A DNA stretch of 56,927 nucleotides from positions 1-56,927 of the forward strand of contig JBLHXN010000010.1 in assembly GCA_047630355.1 (NCBI GenBank). The letters run 5' to 3'. This DNA is from JANQUM01 sp047630355. GTDB lineage: Bacteria; Bacteroidota; Bacteroidia; Cytophagales; Spirosomataceae. Every line of letters starts with the position of its first letter. The stretch's first letter is position 1. Position numbers and translations under genes: made by a program. A model generated the notes under the pieces. The model did not search any database. It saw only the letters and a program-made list of their open reading frames with translations, and was not told where the DNA came from. Below, in pieces: positions 26,714 to 34,022 of this stretch.

Positions 26714-27496
26714 TTATCTCGTGGGATAAATTGGAAAAAAACACAACCGACTACCGCGGTCGTAGTCACGGTAGTCGGGATGGTTGCTGCTCCGGCTGCA
26801 AAGATGGCAGAAGCGACGGATGTCGAAGAAGCTGCCACCCCGCAGGGCATAGAATTTAGCTTTGTTGGAGTTCGGGGTTCCATCCGCAGGAAGGTTTTGC
26901 AAATCATTTGAATAAAAATCATGGCACCACTCCCACATGTTACCGCTCATATCGTGCAAGCCTAACGAATTGGGTTGTTTTAGCCCAACGGGCATAGTTT
27001 GACCATTGCTATTATTAGGAAACCAACCTACATCTTCCAATTTGTTTGAGCCGGCATATTTCATTATCGGTTTATCCCAGTGGCTTCCGCCTGCGGCGGC
27101 GTATTCCCATTGGGCTTCGGAGGGAAGGCTAAACGTACCAATATCACCGTATTTTTCTTTTATTTTTTGGTTTAGTTTAGTCAGAAAAGAATTGTTTCCT
27201 TCGCAAATATCATTCCACGAAACATTCTCCACGGGGCGGTGTTTACCTTTGAGTTTAGATGGGTTTTCGCCGATAACCGCTTCGTAAAGTTCTTGGGTAA
27301 CGGGGTATTTGCCCATGAAGTAGCCGTTTTTGAGTGACCCTTTTGAGAAATCTATTTCGTGTTCTTGATTCTCTCCCATTTTGAATTTACCGAGTGCTAT
27401 ATATACCATTTCGGTGTAGTCTAAACCAAAGAATTTGAGATCGTTGCCGTCTTTGTCTTTGAATAGGTCGCCTTCTGTATAGTCTTTATAGCTCAT
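26714..27496 (-). CDS. FGE-sulfatase (SUMF1)/C-type-lectin-fold protein, probable DGR target
   Basis: The 260-residue cytoplasmic protein has no signal peptide and is almost wholly an FGE-sulfatase domain: MVYIALGKFKMG, YPVTQELYEAVIGENPSKLK, HRPVENVSWNDI, LPSEAQWEYAAAGG, and GLHDMSGNMWEWCHDFY before ALRGGSF at the end. The active-site cysteines of true formylglycine-generating enzymes are not evident, so it is better read as the binding fold alone. The last segment, residues 222-250, has Phe, Asp, Ile, Ser, Asn, His and Tyr where related proteins have runs of Asn, and its codons are nearly all NNC or NNT. That is the mark of a DGR variable region. It heads the minus-strand block with the GxxExxY and Roc-COR-TIR genes; its upstream spacer is a REP-like hairpin cluster. 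Ligand unknown. Confidence 0.85.
   Translation of the reverse strand: MSYKDYTEGDLFKDKDGNDLKFFGLDYTEMVYIALGKFKMGENQEHEIDFSKGSLKNGYFMGKYPVTQELYEAVIGENPSKLKGKHRPVENVSWNDICEGNNSFLTKLNQKIKEKYGDIGTFSLPSEAQWEYAAAGGSHWDKPIMKYAGSNKLEDVGWFPNNSNGQTMPVGLKQPNSLGLHDMSGNMWEWCHDFYSNDLQNLPADGTPNSNKAKFYALRGGSFFDIRRFCHLCSRSSNHPDYRDYDRGSRLCFFPIYPTR
26747..26833 (-). other. Candidate DGR variable region (codons 222-250)
   Basis: In this 29-codon stretch every third base is C or T except in the two CGG Arg codons, and no codon ends in A, which is unlike the rest of the gene and its neighbours. The fixed residues (GGS before, C230, R235, P240-D241, R243, G248, R250-L251) keep the frame known from lectin-fold DGR targets, and the changes fall largely at positions that are Asn in template-like copies. 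H231, L232 and C233 fit the pattern less well. No template repeat or reverse transcriptase is seen in this window. Confidence 0.55.
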
Positions 27497-27593
27497 TGGC
27501 TTTGCTTTTAGGTGGGTGGTTTAAAGTTAGGGAAAAGATTTGAGTTTTGGTTAGATAGTAAAGTTGTTGCTTTTCTTAAACGGGAATAGCACC

Positions 27594-27668
27594 CACCGAG
27601 CCACGGTGGCCCCGTCTGCCGCCTTCGGCAGGCATCCACCGAGCGTCGGTCGCCCCTCCAAGGAGGGG
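27594..27668. repeat. REP-like cluster of hairpins
   Basis: Four short GC-rich palindromes lie in series: CCACCG/CGGTGG, CTGCCG-CCTT-CGGCAG (27616-27631), ACCGA/TCGGT and CCCCTCC-AA-GGAGGGG (27653-27668). The blocks CCCCGTCTGCC, GCATCCACC and CCCCTCC/GGAGGGG recur at 47162-47206. This is a dispersed repeat, not a gene; the 71-codon frame across it is a by-product. Confidence 0.75.
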
Positions 27669-27696
27669 ATTCCCTTTTCTTTGATTTCTTTGATGC

Positions 27697-27732
27697 AAAA
27701 AGCCGCTCACGAATTACTCGCAAGCGGCTTTT
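27697..27732 (-). terminator. Intrinsic terminator of the sortilin-like gene
   Basis: AAAAGCCGCT (27698-27707) pairs with AGCGGCTTTT (27723-27732) around a 15-nt loop. On the minus strand the stem ends in a T run. It lies 21 bp past the stop at 27753. Confidence 0.85.
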
Positions 27733-27752
27733 ACTAACTTTAAGTTACTTAT

Positions 27753-30700
27753 TTACTTTATCGTCTCATACTCCTTAAACATACTCAGCGGAGCGGCGGC
27801 TACTTTTTTGCGGTAGTCTGCCCATTGCGTAGCAAAGAATTCGTTTACTTTCGTAACGGCTTCTTCGGTTAGGGTTTCGGCGTCTTTAAGTAGGTTTCTT
27901 TCGGCGGCGGTTACGCGGGGTTTTGATTGAATATAACGGTACGCTTCAAATACTTTTCCTTGCGGAGTCAATTCGTACGCTCTGCCGTATCCTTGCTTTT
28001 CCATCTTTTTGCCCAAGATCATTTCCCGCACCGTTTTGATAGAATCCTGCATTGAGGTAGTAGTTTTCTTCAAACTATCTAACAACGGATTATCTTTCAT
28101 TGGATCAACAATGCCTTTGATTTGCGACAAAATCATATCGGTTGAGTTTTTGGCGTCGTCCAAACCATCAACGGCGGCGGTGAGTTTTTCGATACTTCCG
28201 TACAGCTGTTTTGTGAGTTTACGCTTTTCGTTTACATCAGTTGTGTTAAATGGTAAACGTGGGTCTGATTTAACTTCAATCATCGTAGAGTCCATTTCGT
28301 CACGGAAGTGTAAAACTACTTTATACGTCCCTGGCATTACGTCTAATCCGCTCGGTTCGTCGTCACCTTTCTTTGGTTTTGACCTTCCCGGAAAACGAAC
28401 ACCTTTTTCGTCCAATCTCCAACGCAATGTATGAACACCCACGGTGTCAACTTTCTGCTGCAACGTTCTGATTAAGTCACCATTCATTGCGTAGATTTTC
28501 GCCGTCAACGTATCCGAAGCCATTTTCTTCTTGGTAGAGTCCGTTTTATCGCTCAGCGTTTCTTCCGCAGCCATTGTTTTGTTCTCCATTTTAACGAGTT
28601 TCTTTCCCGCTGAAGTTGCTTTCTTCTTGACACCTTTTGCAGTTTCTTCTTTCGTGGCTGTTCTCGACTCCGCTCGAACTGACATTACTGCTTCCGCCTC
28701 TTTTTGCTCCTTACCCTCTTTATCCTCTCCGTCAGGCTGAGCGGAGTCGAAGTCCTTCACTTCCGGTCTGGCGAAGAAAGAAATCCGTCCACCCGTTGGG
28801 CGGTTTTCACCTTCATACATTCCATCAGCACCGAACATGATTCCCGGAGCGTCTTTGATTTCGGCTTGGTACGCATCAGAAGAAGCAAAAGCTTTTAGGT
28901 TTCCGTCAAAGCCTTTTCCTTTTGTGGCGGCAATTGCCCGCAACGGACGAATATCGTCCAACACAAAAATGGCACGTCCAAACGTAGCGGCTACTAAATC
29001 TGCTTCGCGTTTCTGAATCGTTAAATCCATGGTGCTAACGGGCGGAAATCCGTGCTTCCACCGCTGAAAAGTAACGGCGTTGTCAAAACTCACGTAAAGC
29101 CCTTGCTCCGTTCCCACAAAAACGAGATTTGGCTCGACCGGATCCTGAATTACGGATAACACGTAACCGTTTACGTCACCGTCTTTTATTACCCGATTCC
29201 ACGTTACACCGTAGTCAGTCGTGCGGTAAAGATACGGCGTAAATTGCCCGTCGTTACGGTAATTATTTGCAACCACAAATGCTTCGCCGGCGTTGTAATC
29301 GGAGGCTCTTATCTGTGGAATCCACGCTTCGTCTGGTAAGCCAGACATTCTACCCGAAACTTCGTTCCACGTTTTACCGCCGTCTTTGGTTACTTGTACG
29401 TTGCCATCGTCCGTACCCGCCCAAACTACATTTTTATCAACTGGCGACGGGGCAATGCACAAAATGGCGTTGTGAAATTCGGCGGATGTAATGTCAATTG
29501 TCAAACCTCCACTATTATCAGAAGCTTTTTGCTGTTCTTTATTATCGGTTGTCAAATCGGGTGAAATGATTTCCCAGTTCATTCCTTTATCCGTTGATTT
29601 ATGTACGAATTGTGAGCCAAAATAAAGCGAAGAATTATCGTGCGGATCTTGAGCAACGGCGGCATTCCAGTTGTACCGGATTCTAAAGTCTTTATCGGGA
29701 TGCACAGGTTTGATAAATTCCGTCTTTCCCGTCTCCGCATCGTAACGAGCTAAATTTCCACCCTGCGACATGGCGTAACCGTAGCGGCTATCGTCGGGGT
29801 CTGGTGAAACGTCAAAACCATCACCAAATAGTACGACTTCAAAATACTGATTTCTGATTCCGCCGGTCATCCAGGTATAAGCCGGACCTTTCCACGAACC
29901 ATTGTCCTGCAATCCACCATATACATTATAAGGAACGTCATTATCAACGTTGATGTGGTAATATTGCCCAACGGGAATAGACTCAGCGAATTGCCACTTG
30001 CGACCACGGTCACGGGAAATAGCGATTCCACCGTCGTTTCCGTTAATGATAAACGACGGGTCTTTCGGGTGAATCCAGAAAGCGTGGTGATCGGGGTGGA
30101 CGCCGCTGTACGGCACAATCACTTTGAAAGTTTTTCCGCCGTCTTCGCTCATCGAGATCATCTGATATACGTTGTACAAGCGGTTTTCATTCATTGGGTC
30201 AACGGCTATGTCCTGAAAATAAAACGGACGGTTGTTCGCAACGTCTTCATCGTCGTTGATTTTTTTCCAGTTCATTCCGCCATCTTCAGATTTGTAAAGA
30301 GCGTTTTTCTTGGACTCTACCAACGCGTAAACAATGTTTGGGTCGCTGTTGGCAATCGCAAAACCCATACGGCCGTAATCGCCTTTTGGCAAGCCGTTTT
30401 TCTCATCCAATTTAGTAAATGTCTTTCCGGCATCGTACGTAACGTACATTCCCGAACCCGGCCCGCCCGATTTGAAATCGTACGGCGTGCGGTGGTGTTC
30501 CCACATGTTCACAAAAATCTTATTTGGGTTTGACGGGTCCATAATCATGTCACCCACGCCAGAACGTTGATTTGTGAAAAGAATATTCTTCCACGTTTCG
30601 CCACCATCGGTGGTTTTGTAAACGCCGCGTTCGGGATGATCCGCAAACGGATTTCCTATCACACCGACGTAAACCACATCCGGGTTATTTGGGTCAACGA

Positions 30701-31214
30701 TGATTCGGTGAATATTGGAAGATTTTCCCAAGCCCATATTCTTCCACGTTTTACCGCCGTCCATAGATTTAAAAATTCCGCCACCTAAACCAAGACTGAC
30801 GGTATTTCGGGGATTCCCCTCGCCCGTTCCAACCCAAACCACCGAAGGGTTTGACTGCTGAATGGCAACTGCTCCTATATTAATGATGGGATTATCGTCA
30901 AAAACGGAAGTGAACGTTGTACCACCGTTTTCAGATTTCCAAACGCCGCCAGATGCCGTCCCGACGTAAATAATATCGGGATTATCCCAAACGGCGTCAA
31001 TGCTCGTAACCCGCCCCGACATAGTTGCGGGTCCGATGCTGCGGGCTTTTTTGTTTTTAAGAAGTGCTAAATCGAATGAATCACTTGAATTTGAAACCGT
31101 CGTTGGCGTACTTTTTTGAGCACAAGCAGACATGCTGAATAGTAAAAAAATCAACAAAATAGAGGTGATTTTGGGAATGAGTTTCCCACAGAAATCTGAA
31201 CAATAAATCTTCAT
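27753..31214 (-). CDS. Sortilin/VPS10-like BNR-repeat beta-propeller lipoprotein
   Basis: The 1153-residue exported protein begins with a hydrophobic signal ending in FSMSACAQKS, where Cys31 is a plausible lipobox cysteine. Residues about 55-750 hold many propeller blades of the BNR/sortilin type, with repeated GGVWKSENGGTTF, GIFKSMDGGKTWKN and GVYKTTDGGETWKN. Bacteroidota relatives are annotated as glycosyl hydrolases or VPS10-domain proteins, but catalytic activity is unproven and the fold may simply bind ligands. A charged, Lys/Glu/Ala-rich linker (about 815-890) follows, containing an in-frame palindromic repeat. The C-terminal part has a FlgD-like fold (GDLIRTLQQKVDTVGVHTLRW) and a helical end. 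It is likely anchored in an outer or periplasmic membrane. No T9SS signal is seen. Confidence 0.85.
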   Translation of the reverse strand: MKIYCSDFCGKLIPKITSILLIFLLFSMSACAQKSTPTTVSNSSDSFDLALLKNKKARSIGPATMSGRVTSIDAVWDNPDIIYVGTASGGVWKSENGGTTFTSVFDDNPIINIGAVAIQQSNPSVVWVGTGEGNPRNTVSLGLGGGIFKSMDGGKTWKNMGLGKSSNIHRIIVDPNNPDVVYVGVIGNPFADHPERGVYKTTDGGETWKNILFTNQRSGVGDMIMDPSNPNKIFVNMWEHHRTPYDFKSGGPGSGMYVTYDAGKTFTKLDEKNGLPKGDYGRMGFAIANSDPNIVYALVESKKNALYKSEDGGMNWKKINDDEDVANNRPFYFQDIAVDPMNENRLYNVYQMISMSEDGGKTFKVIVPYSGVHPDHHAFWIHPKDPSFIINGNDGGIAISRDRGRKWQFAESIPVGQYYHINVDNDVPYNVYGGLQDNGSWKGPAYTWMTGGIRNQYFEVVLFGDGFDVSPDPDDSRYGYAMSQGGNLARYDAETGKTEFIKPVHPDKDFRIRYNWNAAVAQDPHDNSSLYFGSQFVHKSTDKGMNWEIISPDLTTDNKEQQKASDNSGGLTIDITSAEFHNAILCIAPSPVDKNVVWAGTDDGNVQVTKDGGKTWNEVSGRMSGLPDEAWIPQIRASDYNAGEAFVVANNYRNDGQFTPYLYRTTDYGVTWNRVIKDGDVNGYVLSVIQDPVEPNLVFVGTEQGLYVSFDNAVTFQRWKHGFPPVSTMDLTIQKREADLVAATFGRAIFVLDDIRPLRAIAATKGKGFDGNLKAFASSDAYQAEIKDAPGIMFGADGMYEGENRPTGGRISFFARPEVKDFDSAQPDGEDKEGKEQKEAEAVMSVRAESRTATKEETAKGVKKKATSAGKKLVKMENKTMAAEETLSDKTDSTKKKMASDTLTAKIYAMNGDLIRTLQQKVDTVGVHTLRWRLDEKGVRFPGRSKPKKGDDEPSGLDVMPGTYKVVLHFRDEMDSTMIEVKSDPRLPFNTTDVNEKRKLTKQLYGSIEKLTAAVDGLDDAKNSTDMILSQIKGIVDPMKDNPLLDSLKKTTTSMQDSIKTVREMILGKKMEKQGYGRAYELTPQGKVFEAYRYIQSKPRVTAAERNLLKDAETLTEEAVTKVNEFFATQWADYRKKVAAAPLSMFKEYETIK
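28664..28750. repeat. Palindromic REP-like element inside the sortilin-like gene
   Basis: TCGACTCCGCTCGAACTGAC (28664-28683) is an inverted copy of GTCAGGCTGAGCGGAGTCGA (28731-28750) with 17 of 20 positions matching. The sequence resembles CTTCGACTCCGCTCAGCCTGAC repeats that are usually intergenic in Bacteroidota (from memory). Here it is read in frame as DFDSAQPD and SVRAESR, framing the Glu/Lys linker at about residues 822-851. Confidence 0.75.
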
Positions 31215-31339
31215 GTAGAGACTGGGTTAGCGTTAATACTTGCTTAATGAAACAAGATGCAAGTTTATTCTCATTTTCCCAAACGAAGAAAAGTCAGGTC
31301 GCTTTTTTATGGGCAAAAGGAAGTATTTATGCGACTAAA

Positions 31340-31783
31340 CTAAAAGTTCAGCACCGCTTTGAGGTAATAAAAGAAGAAGACCATAACCAAGCCCCAAACA
31401 ATTGCACTGACAAGCATCTTTGTAAAAATCTCTTTACGGTCATAGCGAAAAGCTACGGCTAAAATGACACCAATGGGCGGTGTAAAAATTGCGGGCGTGA
31501 GAAAAGCAATGCCCCAAAGCCCCACTCTTTGTCTGACTTTTATCGCAAACCGATTAGTTTTGGTAAACACTTCCCGCTTCTTTTTATTTTTAAAAAATAA
31601 CGAAGCCGTTTTTTTCAAAAAACCGCTCAGTGTCATAATCACTACATTTGTGAGCATCATGCCGAGAACCGTGCAAGCGTAGGTTTCGTACCACTCCAAA
31701 CCCACCGCCAAACCAGTAATTGGACCAAGCAAAAACTTCAGGGACGAAACACCGATGACAGAAAAGTAAGAGAACAGATTCAT
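31340..31783 (-). CDS. Small multidrug-export-type membrane protein (PF06695-like)
   Basis: The protein has four hydrophobic segments and a basic cytoplasmic loop (FFKNKKKREVFTKTNR). The sequence VRQRVGLWGIAFLTPAIFTPPIGVILAVAFRYDRKEIF agrees with the PF06695/DedA-neighbour family named small multi-drug export protein, although export activity is poorly supported in the literature. I start at ATG 31783 (MNLFSYFSVIG), giving 147 residues; the open frame continues 11 codons up to 31816. It is divergent from the PqqB-like gene and follows no obvious operon. Confidence 0.7.
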   Translation of the reverse strand: MNLFSYFSVIGVSSLKFLLGPITGLAVGLEWYETYACTVLGMMLTNVVIMTLSGFLKKTASLFFKNKKKREVFTKTNRFAIKVRQRVGLWGIAFLTPAIFTPPIGVILAVAFRYDRKEIFTKMLVSAIVWGLVMVFFFYYLKAVLNF

Positions 31784-31892
31784 GGAGTAAAACGGGATTA
31801 TTACAAGTAACAACAAAAGCCTTCGGTTTAAATTTTACTTTCCGACACTTTTTTTAATCGTAACTTTAATTTCGTAAAATAAACAGCGACAA

Positions 31893-32816
31893 ATGGCGAT
31901 TCCAAAAGTACTATTTCTATTATCTACTCTAATATTCAGCGGCAGTTTATCGGCTCAAAGTCCGTACGTTCTAATCTTAGGAACGGCTCAGGATGGCGGA
32001 CATCCGCAGGCGGGTTGCGAGAAATCTTGCTGTAAAAGCACCTACGATAATCCACAGGAAAAACATTGGGTTTCGAGCATCGCACTTGTTGACCCGCAAA
32101 CTAATGATCGCTGGATTTTTGACGCAACGCCCGATTTCACAGACCAGTTTCATCTTTTGAAAACGAAAACGAATGATTTTTCGGGAAATTTGAATGGGTT
32201 TTTTCTGACGCACGCTCACATTGGTCACTACACCGGATTAATGAACTTGGGTCACGAAGCTATGGGAGCTAACGCCGCACCTGTTTACGCGATGCCAAAA
32301 ATGTCTGAATTTTTAAAAAATAATGGCCCATGGAGCCAGTTGGTGAATTATAAAAACATCGAGTTAAAACCGCTCCAAAATCAGCAAATTATAAAGCTAA
32401 ACGAGCGAATTTCTATTCAACCATTTACCGTTCCTCACCGTGATGAGTTTTCAGAAACTGTTGGCTACAGAATTATGGTTGATAGCAAGTCATTGATTTT
32501 CATTCCCGATATCGATAAGTGGAGCAAATGGGAAACATCGTTGAATGAGTTGGTCAAATCAGTTGACTACGCCTTACTGGACGGCACTTTCTTCGCCGAT
32601 GGCGAAATTCCCCGCCCGATGAGCGAAGTCCCCCATCCTTTTGTAACCGAAACGATGGATTTATTAAAAAATCTATCCGTGAATGATCGTAAAAAAGTGC
32701 ATTTCATTCACTTAAATCACACTAATCCGCTTTTGGATAAAACCTCTGATAGCTACAAACAAGTACTAAAAAACGGCTTTCAAATAGCCGAAACGGGAAA
32801 TGTGCTAGAATTATGA
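31893..32816 (+). CDS. PqqB-like metallo-beta-lactamase-fold hydrolase, secreted
   Basis: The 307-residue protein begins with a signal peptide (MAIPKVLFLLSTLIFSGSLSAQ) and then a PqqB-like start, PYVLILGTAQDGGHPQAGC, with a Cys-rich EKSCCKS. The metal motif reads THAHIGHYTGLMNLGHEAMG: the usual HxHxDH has Gly in place of Asp, as in related PqqB-like proteins as I recall. Later come VPHRDEFSETVGYRI with a metal-type His, and HFIHLNHTNPLL near the end. True PqqB acts in the cytoplasm in PQQ synthesis, whereas this one is exported and no other pqq gene is present, so a different hydrolytic role is likely. Its substrate is unknown. The next gene starts within a few dozen bases, so the two are probably cotranscribed. 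Confidence 0.85.
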   Translation: MAIPKVLFLLSTLIFSGSLSAQSPYVLILGTAQDGGHPQAGCEKSCCKSTYDNPQEKHWVSSIALVDPQTNDRWIFDATPDFTDQFHLLKTKTNDFSGNLNGFFLTHAHIGHYTGLMNLGHEAMGANAAPVYAMPKMSEFLKNNGPWSQLVNYKNIELKPLQNQQIIKLNERISIQPFTVPHRDEFSETVGYRIMVDSKSLIFIPDIDKWSKWETSLNELVKSVDYALLDGTFFADGEIPRPMSEVPHPFVTETMDLLKNLSVNDRKKVHFIHLNHTNPLLDKTSDSYKQVLKNGFQIAETGNVLEL

Positions 32817-32872
32817 ACGAGGTATCCAACCATTATAACGCAAAAAGACTCAGTTATAGAAAAGCTCAATAC

Positions 32873-33316
32873 ATGAAAAATATACTCATCGCAATTAGTT
32901 TGTCAATTTTTGCAATTGCTTGTTCTGAAGACGGCGTTTCACCTAGCCTCTCGAACCTTGAAGGGCAAGGAAATCTCATCGGAATTTGGGAATATGAATC
33001 TTACGAGCAAATCTCAGATACTACTTACGCACAGGTTTACCGAAAAGTAAATAGAATTGCGGGGGATCAGCCGGGTATTACGTTTAAGCAAAACGGAGCA
33101 TTTATTTCTAAGCAAAATTCAGGATGGTGCGGCACTCCGCCCATTAGTTATGATTCGTTTGACGGGACATTTAGCGTAGCAAGCAAAAACTTGCTCAACA
33201 TTAATTCAACTTACTGGGGCGGGAAAATGAATTACAAAGCAGAGGTGCTCGAACTGAATAATCGCAGGTTAAAAATCAGGCCTTTTGCCTATGAATACGA
33301 AGAGAGGGGCTTTTGA
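32873..33316 (+). CDS. Small predicted lipoprotein, function unknown
   Basis: The 147-residue protein starts at ATG 32873 (MKNILIAISLSIFAIACSEDG), which gives a classic lipoprotein signal with Cys17 after FAIA; the longer frame from 32813 would bury the signal. The mature part has one domain with LIGIWEYESYEQIS early and a beta-rich remainder (PGITFKQNGAFISKQNSGWC), which resembles lipocalin-like small lipoproteins in pattern only. It lies 56 bp after the PqqB-like gene, on the same strand. Confidence 0.7.
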   Translation: MKNILIAISLSIFAIACSEDGVSPSLSNLEGQGNLIGIWEYESYEQISDTTYAQVYRKVNRIAGDQPGITFKQNGAFISKQNSGWCGTPPISYDSFDGTFSVASKNLLNINSTYWGGKMNYKAEVLELNNRRLKIRPFAYEYEERGF

Positions 33317-33325
33317 ATTAGGCTT

Positions 33326-33735
33326 TCATAAAATCTGAGTCTTAAAGTCGTTAATCCAATTTTCAATAGAAATATTTGATATTCGGGTTAAATGCCTTTC
33401 GTTATTTGTGACCATTTCCATACCGTTAATTACTGATTTACAACCAATTAGTAAGTCAAAGTCTGGGATTAATATCTCTTTAATACAGTTCGTTCTTGAC
33501 CATAAACATCGAAAATATCTTTGATTGGAATTATTTCAAAAAGTTGTTGTAATTGTTTTACTTCTTCTATGTGCTTATTAAAATTTTTACTGTTGTATGC
33601 TCCAAATGTTAATTCAGCAATACTAATTTCAGAAAGGCAACAGTTCTCGATGCCAACGCTTTCGATTCTTTCTTTAATTCCGAACCGACCTCGTAGAAAC
33701 TCAATACAAATATCAGCATCCAACAGGTAGGTCAT
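33326..33735 (-). pseudogene. PIN-domain (VapC-like) toxin, frameshifted
   Basis: VapC toxins are PIN-fold RNases. The intact first part (33735-33469) has MTYLLDADICIEFLRG with the first catalytic Asp and LSEISIAELTFGAY with the conserved Glu. After QERTVLK the frame closes early, but one base away the reading continues as KEILIPDFDLLIGCKSV, MEMVTNNERHLTRI and ISIENWINDFK to a stop at 33326. Those are the last two acidic positions and the usual PIN ending. A single-base loss in an A run explains the break. It follows its antitoxin gene by 2 bp. Confidence 0.8.
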
Positions 33736-33737
33736 AA

Positions 33738-33982
33738 TTAATCAAAGTTTATGTCCTTTTCGATTACCATTTTTCCGTTAAGTAACTCGTTAACTTCATT
33801 ATCAGAAATATCCGACCAAGAGCCTGACAGACTGTTTAATAACTTTTGCTTTTCAGTGACATCCTTTTTTACCAAACTATTCCGAACACTCTCCGAAAGC
33901 TTAGCCAATAATTCAAGTTTACCTCAACCGTTAACGGTTCTATAAGGTGCATGTATTTATCTACCCTAATACTATCTGTCAT
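33738..33982 (-). pseudogene. Antitoxin of the PIN pair, frameshifted
   Basis: The minus-strand reading starts MTDSIRVDKYMHLIEPLTVEV and, after a one-base shift at GTAAAC (near 33921), continues LELLAKLSESVRNSLVKKD to MVIEKDINFD and a stop at 33738, 2 bp before the toxin start. Such small antitoxins neutralise the PIN RNase and repress their own promoter. As read, both partners are broken, each by one base. Confidence 0.7.
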
Positions 33983-34022
33983 ATTTTCTGCGATTCAATA
34001 AACAAATATACTAAACTCTTTA

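Noticed and set aside
26632..26922. Overlapping small frames around the end of the lectin-fold gene
   Set aside because: They are alternative readings of the GC-rich variable segment and its 3' flank; none has a family feature.
27508..27723. 71-codon minus-strand frame
   Set aside because: It runs across the REP-like hairpin cluster and reads as Arg/Pro-rich repeat translation.
28009..30788. Several plus-strand frames opposite the sortilin-like gene, up to 192 codons
   Set aside because: All lie antisense to well-supported propeller repeats; their composition only mirrors the repeats.
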